Shown: positions 20,176 through 29,235 of the stretch, one piece after another | How positions within the stretch are numbered: position 1 is the first letter of the stretch | Layout of the letters: every line of letters begins with the position of its first letter | Origin: an uncultured Tateyamaria sp. | GTDB lineage: Bacteria; Pseudomonadota; Alphaproteobacteria; Rhodobacterales; Rhodobacteraceae | NCBI RefSeq assembly: GCF_947497045.1 | Contig: NZ_CANMEU010000003.1 | Location: 480,131 to 544,130 of the forward strand | Length of the DNA stretch: 64,000 bases | Direction: 5' to 3' | Program-made: the position numbers and the translations under genes | Notes under the pieces: model-generated | Seen by the model: the letters and a program-made list of their open reading frames with translations, nothing else | The model's database searches: none | Told to the model about the DNA's origin: nothing

Positions 20176-21105
20176 TTACGCGGGCGGGGTGGATTTTACG
20201 ATCTGTTCGCGCCACAGCGTGTAAAGCCCCGAGGCAATGATGATGGCTGCACCTATGAGTGTCAGGCGGTCCGGGGCCTCACCAAACAGCGCCATTCCGA
20301 TGAGCAGCGCAAAGATCATCCGTGCGTAGCGAAATGGGGTCACAAAGCTGATTTCACCCACGCGCATCGCATAAGTGATGCCATAGTAAGCGAGGGCACC
20401 AATCAGAACGGCGGCCCCGATCAGCCCGGTTTGGGTGATGGTCATCGCCACGGGGGCCACACCTTCGACAGTCAGAAAAATGGCCGAGGCCGGGATCAGC
20501 ATCAAAAACGCCATGAAACTCAGTTGCAGCGAACTGACTGTCGCCGCAACGCGCCGCGTGGCAAGGTCCCGAATGGCGAGGCCCACGACCCCCTGGACTG
20601 CAAACAGCGACAGCCAGTCAAACCCGTTCGTGCCAGGCCGGATGATCAACATCACCCCGCTAAAGCCAACCAGAATGGCCGCCCACCGCCGCCAGCCCAC
20701 CGGCTCTCCCAGAAAGACTGCCGCCCCAAGGGTCACGAGCAGGGGTGCTGCCTGCAAGATGGCTGACGCGGTGGAGAGCGGAATGAGCGCAATGGCCGTC
20801 ACAAACCCAAGCGTGCCGATCAATTCCGAGCCATTGCGCAACAGGATTGCAGGTTCCAGAAACCCGCGATCCCACAGATGCTGGTCTCGGCTGTGGCACA
20901 GGATCGCGAACACAACCGCGCCGCCAACCCCCAACAGTCCGACGATCTGACCCACAGGCAACGCGCCTGCCAGCAGTTTGATCATCGCATCCTCGACTGC
21001 AAAGCCCAGCATCGCCAGCACCATGACAATCGCGCCGCGCAGATTATGGGAAAAGGGGGGCAAGGGTATTCCGCTTTGGGTCAGGTGTTTTCGGGGCGAT
21101 AGCAC
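20176..21105 (-). CDS. EamA-family (DMT superfamily) transporter
   Basis: An inner-membrane protein of 309 residues with about ten hydrophobic segments in two EamA halves: the first from about residue 25 (GAIVMVLAMLGFAVEDAMIK), the second from about 165 (LSLFAVQGVVGLAIRDLATR). Family members export or import small metabolites such as amino acids or nucleotide bases; the substrate is unknown. It lies between eno and the Fur-family gene, all on the minus strand. Confidence 0.85.
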   Translation of the reverse strand: MLSPRKHLTQSGIPLPPFSHNLRGAIVMVLAMLGFAVEDAMIKLLAGALPVGQIVGLLGVGGAVVFAILCHSRDQHLWDRGFLEPAILLRNGSELIGTLGFVTAIALIPLSTASAILQAAPLLVTLGAAVFLGEPVGWRRWAAILVGFSGVMLIIRPGTNGFDWLSLFAVQGVVGLAIRDLATRRVAATVSSLQLSFMAFLMLIPASAIFLTVEGVAPVAMTITQTGLIGAAVLIGALAYYGITYAMRVGEISFVTPFRYARMIFALLIGMALFGEAPDRLTLIGAAIIIASGLYTLWREQIVKSTPPA

Positions 21106-21261
21106 GGCGCCGCGAAGAGCAACAGCCGCTCGTTTCGCGCTGCCGTGGTGGAATGGCCTGCACCCAAGGCGGTTTATATGGATGCGTGCCTTGGTCGAAC
21201 CTCAACGCCCATCCCGACATCGGGTCAGCGTTGTTTCAGCGTAACGGCTGACGGGGGTTGA

Positions 21262-21681
21262 TCATTTCTTGCGCGGCACGCCGTATAGCTCAAGGCGGTG
21301 CCCGCGCAGTTCATAGCCCAGCTTCTGGGCGATCTTTTCCTGCAAGGCCTCGATCTCGGCATCGACGAATTCGATGACTTCGCCCGAGTTCATGTCGATC
21401 AGGTGGTCGTGATGTTCGCGTTCGGCATCTTCATAGCGCGCGCGCCCGTCGCCAAATTCCAGCTTGTCGAGCAGTCCGGCCTCTTCAAACAGTTTGACGG
21501 TGCGATAAACGGTCGCGATCGAAATGCCGGCGTCCACCGCACTGGCGCGATTGTACAACTCTTCGACGTCCGGATGGTCGTCGGACTCCTCAAGCACCTG
21601 CGCAATCACCCGCCGGGGTTGGGTCATGCGCAGCCCCTTGGCCTCGCTGCGGTCGGTGATGGTCTGGCGCTTTGATCTCAT
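21262..21681 (-). CDS. Fur-family metal-dependent regulator (Fur/Mur type)
   Basis: A 139-residue repressor. The winged helix includes TQPRRVIAQVLEESDDHPDV and the recognition region SIATVYRTVKLFEEAGLLDK. The metal part shows the HHDHLIDMNSGEVIEF stretch and the downstream histidine in RGHRLELYG. No C-terminal CxxC is present. In Rhodobacteraceae the Fur-like protein with this sequence often responds to manganese (Mur) while iron is sensed by Irr/RirA; the sequence alone does not decide it. The ATG at 21681 gives the family length. It is divergent from the helicase gene with 76 bases between. Confidence 0.9.
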   Translation of the reverse strand: MRSKRQTITDRSEAKGLRMTQPRRVIAQVLEESDDHPDVEELYNRASAVDAGISIATVYRTVKLFEEAGLLDKLEFGDGRARYEDAEREHHDHLIDMNSGEVIEFVDAEIEALQEKIAQKLGYELRGHRLELYGVPRKK

Positions 21682-21757
21682 GGGTCCGGTGTAGCGAAGG
21701 TTTCCGAAGGGGGCAATTGCGGTTGACGCCGGATGGGGATGGGTCCACTGCGGGGCC

Positions 21758-23047
21758 ATGAGTGATTTTGACATGATGAACCTGCCCGACAGCGTATCCG
21801 CGCGCGTGGCAGAGATGGGACTGACCCAACCGACCCCCATTCAGGCGCAGGCGATTCCGCACGCGATGAACGGGCGTGATGTGATGGGGCTGGCCCAGAC
21901 CGGCACCGGCAAGACGGCTGCCTTTGGCATACCGCTGATCTCGCGGCTGATCGAAGAGGGCGGGCGCGCCGCCCCCAAAACTGCACGCGGCCTTGTGCTT
22001 GCGCCCACCCGCGAATTGGCGGGCCAGATCGCGCAGGTTTTACGTGCGCTGACGGATATGAAAGTGCAGATCGTCGTGGGTGGTGTGTCCATCAACCCGC
22101 AAATCCAGCGCCTGTCCAAGGGGGTCGACATTCTTGTCGCTACGCCGGGCCGTCTGCTTGATCTTGTGGATCGGCGTGCGGTCAGGCTGGACCAGACCGG
22201 GTTTCTGGTGCTGGATGAGGCGGACCAGATGCTCGACCTCGGCTTTGTGCACGACCTGCGCAAGATCGCGGCGATGATGGGTGACGACCGCCAGACGATG
22301 CTGTTTTCGGCCACCATGCCCAAGCAGATGGCCGAGATTGCGGGATCCTACCTCGACAACCCCATCCGTATTGAGGTTTCGCCCCCCGGCAAGGCTGCGG
22401 ACAAGGTAACCCAGGAGGTCCACTTCATCGCCAAAGCCGAAAAGACGGCCCTGCTGATCGAGTTGATGGACAAACACCGCGAGGAACGGGCGCTGGTCTT
22501 TACCCGTACCAAACACGGCGCGGATCGGTTGACCAAGGCGCTGGAGAAGGCGAAATATGCCGCTGTCGCAATCCATGGCAACAAGCGGCAAGGCCAGCGG
22601 GACCGCGCATTGGCGGCCTTCAAGGCCAGTGAGATCAAAGTGCTGGTGGCGACAGACGTGGCCGCGCGGGGACTTGATATCCCGGATGTGAAACACGTCT
22701 ACAACTTTGACCTGCCCAATGTGCCCGAGGCCTATGTTCACCGTATCGGGCGTACCGCGCGTGCGGGCAAGGATGGGGCGGCCATCGCCTTTTGTGCACC
22801 TGACGAGATGGACCTGCTGAAGGATATCCAGAAGGTGATGAAAATCCGCATCCCCGTGGCCTCGGGGCGCGCGTGGGAACCGAGCGATGACACCACGCCC
22901 AAGAAACCGCCCCAAGGGCGCGGTCGCGGCCGCGGACGCCCCGGCGGCGGTCGGCCCGGTGGTGGTGGGGGCGGGGGTGCGCCCGGCGGGGCCAAGCCCG
23001 GTAACCGGCGGCGGCGCAAGCCTGCGCCAAAGGGGCCGCAAAGCTGA
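21758..23047 (+). CDS. DEAD-box RNA helicase (RhlE-like)
   Basis: An ATP-dependent RNA unwinding enzyme. The Q motif is TQPTPIQAQAI, motif I AQTGTGKTAAF, Ia PTRELAGQ, Ib TPGRLLDL, motif II DEAD (VLDEADQMLDLGF), motif III SATMP and motif VI HRIGRTARAG, all in order in the first 340 residues. The last 50 residues are a basic, Gly/Arg/Pro-rich tail typical of RhlE/CsdA-like helicases and probably bind RNA. It has 429 residues and stands alone. Confidence 0.94.
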   Translation: MSDFDMMNLPDSVSARVAEMGLTQPTPIQAQAIPHAMNGRDVMGLAQTGTGKTAAFGIPLISRLIEEGGRAAPKTARGLVLAPTRELAGQIAQVLRALTDMKVQIVVGGVSINPQIQRLSKGVDILVATPGRLLDLVDRRAVRLDQTGFLVLDEADQMLDLGFVHDLRKIAAMMGDDRQTMLFSATMPKQMAEIAGSYLDNPIRIEVSPPGKAADKVTQEVHFIAKAEKTALLIELMDKHREERALVFTRTKHGADRLTKALEKAKYAAVAIHGNKRQGQRDRALAAFKASEIKVLVATDVAARGLDIPDVKHVYNFDLPNVPEAYVHRIGRTARAGKDGAAIAFCAPDEMDLLKDIQKVMKIRIPVASGRAWEPSDDTTPKKPPQGRGRGRGRPGGGRPGGGGGGGAPGGAKPGNRRRRKPAPKGPQS

Positions 23048-23068
23048 TCGCGGCCCCGTTTCGCGTAT

Positions 23069-23878
23069 TCAGGTGTAAAGTGACGGCACGCCAAGTTGGG
23101 CATGCACATCATTGACGGCATGGGCGTCCATGTTCAGCCCTTGTGCCAGTTTGTGCAGGTATTGTGCCTCGGCCTGACTGTCGAGGTCGATGGCCAGCAA
23201 CGACATGGCATAGACCTGCGGACCCAGCCCATGCGGCACCTCTGACACCAGGGTGTCCACATCGACGGGCGCGGCCATCTCGGTGCGCAGGAACGCCGCT
23301 TCTTGCGCGTCGATATCGCCGCCCAACTGGCCCATCAGCTTTTCCTGTTCTGCGTCATCCAATTGCCCATCCGACTTTGCGGCCTGGATCATCGCGCGCA
23401 GCATGAGGGCTGCGGCGGCCTCTTGATCGGCGGTTGGCTCGATTGGGTCTTGCGGGGTCTGGTCGAAGTTCGAGTTCAGGACCTGCCCAAAGCTTGCTCC
23501 GTTATCTGCGGGTCGTTGCGCCGTCATACCCCCAAGCGCGCCGAGCAAGCCGCCAGCCCCCGCGCCACCTGCCAACCCGCCAAGCATGCCTTGCAGACCG
23601 CCACCCTGCGCGCCGCCCGCACCACCCAGATTTTCCAAAAGCCCCCCAAGGCCGGCGGTAGGACCGCCGCCGCCCCGGCTGCCCCCCATCAGCCCCCCGA
23701 GCATGTCCTGCAAGCCGCCGCCGCCGCCTTGCGCGCCGCCCGCCAGCCCGCCAAGCAAGCCGCCAAGGCCCGCCTGACCACCGCTTGCGCTGCGGCCCCG
23801 ATTGCTCATCACCGCCTTGGCACCTTTGGCCACAGCCACCCCGATGGCCACTTTGGCCAGTGTTCTCATCAAGCTCAT
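23069..23878 (-). CDS. DUF533 (TerB-like) protein with glycine-rich repeat region
   Basis: A 269-residue protein. An N-terminal hydrophobic helix (LAKVAIGVAVAKGAKAVM) may sit in the membrane. Residues 30-125 are a low-complexity Gly/Leu region with repeats of the type GLQDMLGGL and GLQGMLGGL. The C-terminal 120 residues (AAALMLRAMIQAAKSDGQL, then GQLGGDIDAQEAAFL) are the DUF533 domain, with the TerB-like helical fold of YebE. Function in the family is unknown. The leader contains an 18-base tandem duplication immediately upstream of the start. Confidence 0.85.
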   Translation of the reverse strand: MSLMRTLAKVAIGVAVAKGAKAVMSNRGRSASGGQAGLGGLLGGLAGGAQGGGGGLQDMLGGLMGGSRGGGGPTAGLGGLLENLGGAGGAQGGGLQGMLGGLAGGAGAGGLLGALGGMTAQRPADNGASFGQVLNSNFDQTPQDPIEPTADQEAAAALMLRAMIQAAKSDGQLDDAEQEKLMGQLGGDIDAQEAAFLRTEMAAPVDVDTLVSEVPHGLGPQVYAMSLLAIDLDSQAEAQYLHKLAQGLNMDAHAVNDVHAQLGVPSLYT

Positions 23879-23888
23879 TGGTTCACTC

Positions 23889-23924
23889 CCTCGTAGATGT
23901 ATGAATCCTCGTAGATGTATGAAT
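23889..23924. repeat. Perfect 18-base tandem duplication
   Basis: The unit CCTCGTAGATGTATGAAT occurs twice head to tail, at 23889-23906 and 23907-23924, with no mismatch. It begins 10 bases upstream of the DUF533 start codon, so it sits in the leader of that minus-strand gene. Two identical copies suggest a recent slippage event. Confidence 0.95.
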
Positions 23925-24019
23925 CATCCCTGCCAGCTTGGCACAATTCGCGGCCGCATCGGCGGGGAATGTTTGCTGGCAATTGACATGTGTGGTCGGG
24001 CAACGCTCAAGTGCGCGGG

Positions 24020-24895
24020 ATGGTTCGCAAATCCCACATTGATCTGTTCGGCGCGATGGCGCTCACGGCCTTTGCGCTGAACTTCGGGCTCAATCAGGTG
24101 GTGGTTAAAGTGTCCAATGGCGGGTTCCAGCCGGTGTTCATGGCCGCGTTGCGTTCAGTCGGGGCCTGCGTGATCCTGCTGATCTGGATGCGGGCGCGGG
24201 GGATTTCGTTGCATCTGCGGCAGGCCAGCATGGTGGGTGGGGTTGCAGCGGGCGTGCTGTTCGCCGCTGAATTCATCCTGTTGTTCAATGCGCTTGATCT
24301 GACCACCGTCGCGCGGTCGTCCATCCTGTTTTATTCGATGCCCGTGTGGCTGGCGCTTGCCGCCCACATGCTGATCCCGGGCGAACGTCTGTCGCGCACG
24401 CGCCTGATCGGGCTGGGCCTCGCGATGGCGGGGGTGGTCATTGCGGTGGCGGATCGTGGCACGGGGCAGGGCAGTCTGATGGGGGATTTGCTGTCGGTGA
24501 TGGCGGCGATGTGTTGGGCGGGGATCGCGCTCTGTGTGCGTGTCACCCCGCTCAGCGAGATCCCGGCCGAACAGCAATTGCTGTGGCAACTCGTGATCTC
24601 GATCCCGATCCTGCTGACTGCATCGCTGTTCTTCGGCGATCTGATCCGCGATTTACGCCCGATCCACATTACCGGGCTGACCTATCAGATCCTCGCCATT
24701 GCCAGCTTCGGATTCCTCGCCTGGTTCTGGCTGATGAAAATCTATCCCGCCTCGGGCGTTGCCTCTTTCAGCTTTCTGTCGCCGGTGTTTTCTGTGCTGC
24801 TTGGCTGGCTGCTGCTGAACGAACAAATTGCGTTGAGCATCTGGATCGCGCTTGGGCTTGTGGCCGTGGGGCTGGTGCTGATCAACCGTCGCTAG
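24020..24895 (+). CDS. EamA-family (DMT superfamily) transporter
   Basis: A second EamA-type inner-membrane transporter of 291 residues with ten predicted helices (first: DLFGAMALTAFALNFGLNQV; last: ALSIWIALGLVAVGLVLI). The second EamA half contains SFGFLAWFWLMKIYPASGVA and FSFLSPVFSVLLGWLLLNE, the usual conserved stretch. Substrate unknown. The ATG at 24020 places the start just before the first helix; a GTG at 23990 would add ten residues. The stop shares CTAG at 24892-24895 with the convergent selO gene. Confidence 0.85.
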   Translation: MVRKSHIDLFGAMALTAFALNFGLNQVVVKVSNGGFQPVFMAALRSVGACVILLIWMRARGISLHLRQASMVGGVAAGVLFAAEFILLFNALDLTTVARSSILFYSMPVWLALAAHMLIPGERLSRTRLIGLGLAMAGVVIAVADRGTGQGSLMGDLLSVMAAMCWAGIALCVRVTPLSEIPAEQQLLWQLVISIPILLTASLFFGDLIRDLRPIHITGLTYQILAIASFGFLAWFWLMKIYPASGVASFSFLSPVFSVLLGWLLLNEQIALSIWIALGLVAVGLVLINRR

Positions 24896-26295
24896 GTGCC
24901 GCAGAAGGTGGCAGGGACGATTTCCTGTGCAGTGGGTGGATCGCATAAATCATTATCTTTTAATTTTAAATCATAAGGTTGCGATGTGACTTTCATGAAT
25001 CGAATGAAGAGTGTCATATCGCCTGCGACAGCGGCCTCGATCATCGCTTCGATCCGGTGATTGCGCGGGATGATCTGCGGGTTGGCACGGGCCATGATCT
25101 GGGCTGCGTCCGGCCCCACGCGGGCCTGCCAGCGCGCATCCCAGTCATCGAATGCGGTGCGGTCGGTGAATTGATCGCGTGCGCCCGCCTGGCCAAGGGC
25201 CGCAAAGGCATTGGTGAAATCCGCGCCATCCTTCTGCATCAGTGCCAGCAAGCCCTCGATCAAGGCTTGATCGTCGGCCTGCGCATCCGCCACCCCGATC
25301 TTGGCCCCGAACCGGCGCAACCACGCGGCCTGTAGCTGGCCGGGCATGGCATGCACGATGGCCGTCGCCTGTTCCACCGCCGCGTCCTTGTCATCGAACA
25401 ACTGGATCAACGCGGTGGCCAGTTGCGCCATGTTCCACACCGCGATCCGGGGCTGGTTGCCAAAGGCATAGCGGCCCATCTGATCGATCGAGGAAAACAC
25501 CCGCGCCTCGTCATACGCATCCATGAAGGCGCAGGGGCCATAATCGATGGTCTCACCCGAGATGGTGCAATTGTCGGTGTTCATCACTCCGTGGATAAAG
25601 CCGACTGACATCCATGCGGCCACCAATTCGGCCTGTGCCGCACAGACAGCGGCCAGCAAGCCCATGGGCCCGTCCGCATCCGGGTGGTGGCGCGCGATGG
25701 CGTAGTCGGTCAGGGTGCGCAATTCATCAATATGACCCCGATGGGCAAAGATCTGGAAAGTGCCGACCCGCAGATGGCTGGTGGCCACACGGGTCAGCAC
25801 CGCACCGGGCAAGCCACCCTGTTCGCGGTAGACCGGATCGCCCGTGGCAACGGCGGCCAGTGCCCGGGTGGTGGGGATGCCAAGGGCGTGCATCGCCTCG
25901 CTGACCACATATTCGCGCAGGACCGGACCCAGCCACGCGCGCCCGTCGCCCATGCGGGAATAGGGGGTCGGCCCGGAGCCTTTCAATTGAATGTCGCGGC
26001 GTATCCCGTTGGTATCGATGACTTCTCCAAGCAGGATCGCACGCCCGTCGCCCAATTGCGGGTTGTAGTTACCAAACTGATGACCCGCATAAAGTTGGGC
26101 CAGCGGGGCCGCACCGTCTGGCACGCGATTGCCCGCAAAGACGTCCGGGTCGGTGCCGCTGATCCCAAGCTCTGCCGCCAGATCGGCGTTCCACGCCAGC
26201 GTCGCCGGTGCCGAGACCGGGGTGGGTGGCAATCGCGTGAAAAACGCCTCGGGCAGGGCGGCATAGGAATTGTCGAAGGGGATGTGCACAGTCAT
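24892..26295 (-). CDS. selO: Protein adenylyltransferase SelO (YdiU family)
   Basis: A pseudokinase-fold enzyme that transfers AMP to proteins and has been linked to redox stress in E. coli. Recognised from LAQLYAGHQFGNYNPQLGDG, LKGSGPTPYSRMGDGRAWLG, REYVVSEAMHALGIPTTRA, and HGVMNTDNCTISGETIDYG with the flipped catalytic Asn/Asp. It ends in TFCGT: the Cys near the C-terminus occupies the place of selenocysteine in animal SelO. It has 467 residues from the ATG at 26295; a TTG two codons earlier is possible. A GNAT gene lies upstream. Confidence 0.94.
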   Translation of the reverse strand: MTVHIPFDNSYAALPEAFFTRLPPTPVSAPATLAWNADLAAELGISGTDPDVFAGNRVPDGAAPLAQLYAGHQFGNYNPQLGDGRAILLGEVIDTNGIRRDIQLKGSGPTPYSRMGDGRAWLGPVLREYVVSEAMHALGIPTTRALAAVATGDPVYREQGGLPGAVLTRVATSHLRVGTFQIFAHRGHIDELRTLTDYAIARHHPDADGPMGLLAAVCAAQAELVAAWMSVGFIHGVMNTDNCTISGETIDYGPCAFMDAYDEARVFSSIDQMGRYAFGNQPRIAVWNMAQLATALIQLFDDKDAAVEQATAIVHAMPGQLQAAWLRRFGAKIGVADAQADDQALIEGLLALMQKDGADFTNAFAALGQAGARDQFTDRTAFDDWDARWQARVGPDAAQIMARANPQIIPRNHRIEAMIEAAVAGDMTLFIRFMKVTSQPYDLKLKDNDLCDPPTAQEIVPATFCGT

Positions 26296-26327
26296 GGACA
26301 AGACATAAGGTGCAGGGGGCGCGCTGG

Positions 26328-26777
26328 CTAGAGGTGGCGCGTCATCAGGTGATAGCCATCGCGCAGTCTGAAACCGCTGCGGGCGTAAAGCCGCTGTGCG
26401 ACCTCGTTGTCAGGGCCGACTTCCAGATGCAGTGCCTTGAGGCCCGCACCGGACAATGCACGGGGCAGAGCCAGCAGCACTTCGGAGGCGATGCCGCGTT
26501 TGCGGACGCCCGGGCGGATGAACAATTCGTCGACGAACCCGTCCATGCCGCCAAATTCGATGGACCAGCCAAAGGTGACAACGATATAGCCAATGGGCGC
26601 GCGGGGTGGGCCGATCAGATAGGCGGCCCCGTGGGGGATGCCTGCCAGCAATGGCTCAACTGCGGTCAGGCGCATCTTATCGCTGACCTCAATCCCCTGT
26701 TCGGCGTGAAAAGCCGCCACCAGCGGCAGCAGCCGATCCAGATGGTCGAGAGTGGCAAGGGTCAGGGCCGCACTCAT
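26328..26777 (-). CDS. GNAT-family N-acetyltransferase
   Basis: A 149-residue acyltransferase with motif A as VDELFIRPGVRKRGIASEVL and motif B as LEVGPDNEVAQRLYARSGF. The family is sure, the acceptor unknown. The ATG at 26777 overlaps the stop of the GrpB-like gene as ATGA, so this is the last gene of a three-gene coupled operon starting with the nucleoside hydrolase. Confidence 0.88.
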   Translation of the reverse strand: MSAALTLATLDHLDRLLPLVAAFHAEQGIEVSDKMRLTAVEPLLAGIPHGAAYLIGPPRAPIGYIVVTFGWSIEFGGMDGFVDELFIRPGVRKRGIASEVLLALPRALSGAGLKALHLEVGPDNEVAQRLYARSGFRLRDGYHLMTRHL

Positions 26778-27283
26778 TTGTAGGTCTCCATCGCTTTGGC
26801 TTCGGCCTTGGCGATCCAGTCGGATTTGCAGGCCCCATATGCCGCACCGCCATCGGGGTGGCGGGCTGCACATGATGCTTTGACCGAAGTATAAGCGGCG
26901 CGCAAGGCGGCGTTGGCGCGCAACGCATCGCGAAAGGCCAAATGGCGGCGGATGTCCGCGTGACCTTGCACATAGGCATGCGCATGAACGCGGCGTGCGC
27001 CCGTATCGGCATCAAACAGCCGAACATAGCGGCGTCCGGGCAGGCCATAGGTGCCCATCCACTCGTACCCCAATGCCTCAAGGGCGGGGCGTGCCGCGTC
27101 CGCTGCATCCGCGTCGGCAAAGACAGGCAGCAGGTCGATGATCGGTTTGGCGGGCAGGCCGGGCACAGCCGTGGATCCGATGTGGTGCACTGCGACAAGG
27201 CCGCTGACATGGGCGCGCCATGCGTCGCCATACCCCGCTGCCTGTGCAGGCCAGCCCGGATCGGGGGCGGCCAGCAGGCTCAT
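26774..27283 (-). CDS. GrpB-family (UPF0157) nucleotidyltransferase-like protein
   Basis: A 169-residue protein with the GrpB hallmark VAVHHIGSTAVPGLPAKPIIDLL, which resembles the GSxA-type active site of the nucleotidyltransferase superfamily, then RRYVRLFDADTGARRVHAHAY and HLAFRDALRANAAL. No reaction is established for the family. It is translationally coupled at both ends: its ATG overlaps the nucleoside hydrolase stop, and its stop overlaps the GNAT start, each by four bases. Confidence 0.88.
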   Translation of the reverse strand: MSLLAAPDPGWPAQAAGYGDAWRAHVSGLVAVHHIGSTAVPGLPAKPIIDLLPVFADADAADAARPALEALGYEWMGTYGLPGRRYVRLFDADTGARRVHAHAYVQGHADIRRHLAFRDALRANAALRAAYTSVKASCAARHPDGGAAYGACKSDWIAKAEAKAMETYK

Positions 27284-28221
27284 AATCGCGCCAGCCGATC
27301 CGTCAGCAGGGCAAAGAACCCATCCGCATCCAGATCCCCGATGAATGTCGCGTTCCTGGGGCGATCCGTGACGCCCCACCAATCCGCAACCGTCATGCCG
27401 CGCGTCAATTCCGAGGTGGTTTCGATCTCGACATTGATATGGCGGCCCCTGAAAAGGTCGGGCTGAATAAGGTAGGCGGTCACGCAAGGATCATGCAGCG
27501 GGGCTCCCGCAGAGCCGTATTTTTCCTTGTCAAAGCGCTCGAAAAAGTCGGTCATCTGCGCCACGGCAATGCCCACGGGCGTGTCCAATGCGCGAAAGGC
27601 ATCATTGCGCGGCTTGGTCACCAGCGCCTTGTGGGTCACATCAAGGGGCAGGACGACAATGTCGATACCGCTTTTGAACACGATATCAGCAGCTTCGGGG
27701 TCGACATAGATGTTGAATTCAGCGGTGGGGGTGATGTTGCCAACCTCGAAATAGGCCCCACCCATCAGCACGATCTGCTGGATGCGCTCGGAAATGTCGG
27801 GTGCCTTTTGCAAGGCGGTCGCGATATTGGTGAGCGGCCCGAGGGGGCAAAGCGTGACCGTCCCGCTTGGCTGGTCTCGGATCGTGTCGATGATGAAATC
27901 GACCGCATGCCCGTCCTGCACGGCCATGATCGGGTCGGGCAGGTCCGGGCCGTCCAGCCCGGTCTTGCCGTGCACATGTTCGGCCGTGACCAGATCGCGA
28001 CCCAACGGGCGGTCGCACCCTTCATACACGGGTACATCAACCTTGCCCGCCAACTCACAGATAATGCGTGCATTTTTCGACGTCAAATCAAGCGGCACAT
28101 TGCCTGCAACGGCCGTCAGGCCAAGCACATCAAGGTCCTCGGGGCTGGCCAGCGCAAGCAGAATGGCGACGGCGTCGTCCTGGCCGGGATCTGTGTCGAT
28201 GATGATTTTGCGGGGGGCCAT
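27280..28221 (-). CDS. Nucleoside hydrolase (IUNH family)
   Basis: Cleaves ribonucleosides to base and ribose with a calcium-bound aspartate cluster. The N-terminal IIIDTDPGQDDAVAILLAL at residues 6-24 supplies the conserved DTDPGxDDA motif. VYEGCDRPLG, LCPLGPLTNIATAL and MGGAYFEVGNITPTAEFNIY, and the C-terminal HDPCVTAYLI complete the fold. It has 313 residues. It heads an operon with the GrpB-like and GNAT genes. Confidence 0.94.
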   Translation of the reverse strand: MAPRKIIIDTDPGQDDAVAILLALASPEDLDVLGLTAVAGNVPLDLTSKNARIICELAGKVDVPVYEGCDRPLGRDLVTAEHVHGKTGLDGPDLPDPIMAVQDGHAVDFIIDTIRDQPSGTVTLCPLGPLTNIATALQKAPDISERIQQIVLMGGAYFEVGNITPTAEFNIYVDPEAADIVFKSGIDIVVLPLDVTHKALVTKPRNDAFRALDTPVGIAVAQMTDFFERFDKEKYGSAGAPLHDPCVTAYLIQPDLFRGRHINVEIETTSELTRGMTVADWWGVTDRPRNATFIGDLDADGFFALLTDRLARL

Positions 28222-28350
28222 ATGGTCTCCGAACAGTTGATTTTGGGCGTAGCGTGGCCTCTTTGTCGGCCCTTGTCCAGAACGGGGCGCGTGCTTTCAT
28301 GGATCGCGGTGGGCGCGGAAGGAATTGGCGTAACGGCGAGGCGCGCGAGG

Positions 28351-29172
28351 TCAGCCTTGGCCGGATTTCTCGCGTGCTTTGGCGTCGTTCCACAGCGTGT
28401 CCATCTCGTCGAGCGTGCTGTCGGTGGGGCGTTTGCCACGGGCCGCCAAATCCGCCTCTATCGCGCCAAAGCGGCGGGTGAATTTGGCATTGGTCCGGCG
28501 CAGCGCCTCTTCGGGATCGATGTCAAGATGGCGGGCCAGATTGGCCACCACAAACAGCAGATCGCCCATTTCATCGACCATCTGATCGTGGTCCAGCGTG
28601 TCGCGGGCCTCGACCAGTTCGGCGGCTTCTTCCTGCAACTTATCAAGCACATGACCGGTGTCGGGCCAGTCAAAGCCAACCCGCGCGGCCCGCTTTTGCA
28701 GTTTGAGTGCGCGCAGCAAGGCAGGCAGGTTCATCGCCACCCCGTCCAGCGTTCCGGCCTGTGCCTTGCCCGCACGTTCGCTGGCCTTGATCGCCTCCCA
28801 ATCGCGGGTTTGCTGGTCTGCGGATTTGTTCCGGCTTTCACTGCCGAATACATGCGGGTGACGCGCCACCATCTTGTTGGAAATGTTGGTGACGATGGAT
28901 TGAAACGAAAAATGCCCCGCCTCGGCCCCGATGGCCGCGTGATAGACCGATTGCAGCAGCAGATCGCCCAACTCGCCCTCCAGCTCGGCCCAATCCTGCC
29001 GCTCGATGGCGTCGGCCACCTCATAGGCTTCCTCGATTGTGTAGGGGGCGATGGTCTGGAAGGTTTGTTCGATGTCCCAGGGGCAGCCGGTGTCGGGATC
29101 GCGCAGGCGGCGCATGATCTCGAGCAATCGTTCAATCCCGGCGCTTTCGTCATGTATCAGCGTGTCGCCCAT
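28351..29172 (-). CDS. mazG: Nucleoside triphosphate pyrophosphohydrolase MazG
   Basis: Hydrolyses NTPs and dNTPs to monophosphates. Two MazG domains are visible: LRDPDTGCPWDIEQTFQTIA with EEAYEVADAIE and ELGDLLLQ (residues 20-80), and KLQEEAAELVEARDT with EMGDLLFVVANLARH near residue 190. The metal-binding Glu/Asp pattern ExxE-12-28-ExxD is kept in both. It has 273 residues from the ATG at 29172, which has a GAGG six bases upstream; the ATG at 29205 would add 11 residues. The open frame continues 740 bases upstream but is antisense to the amidohydrolase. Confidence 0.94.
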   Translation of the reverse strand: MGDTLIHDESAGIERLLEIMRRLRDPDTGCPWDIEQTFQTIAPYTIEEAYEVADAIERQDWAELEGELGDLLLQSVYHAAIGAEAGHFSFQSIVTNISNKMVARHPHVFGSESRNKSADQQTRDWEAIKASERAGKAQAGTLDGVAMNLPALLRALKLQKRAARVGFDWPDTGHVLDKLQEEAAELVEARDTLDHDQMVDEMGDLLFVVANLARHLDIDPEEALRRTNAKFTRRFGAIEADLAARGKRPTDSTLDEMDTLWNDAKAREKSGQG

Positions 29173-29235
29173 TGCAGCCTCGCGTGCTTTCAGGTTTTGT
29201 GACATCTGACGTATCCCATATGCAGGAGTCCAGCC

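Noticed and set aside
23889..23924. Start of a CRISPR array
   Set aside because: Only two copies with no spacer between them and no cas genes; it is a simple tandem duplication.
27439..29202. 587-codon plus-strand frame across the nucleoside hydrolase and mazG genes
   Set aside because: It is opposite to two genes with complete family motifs, and its translation is the usual His/Arg/Gly-rich product of antisense frames in high-GC DNA.
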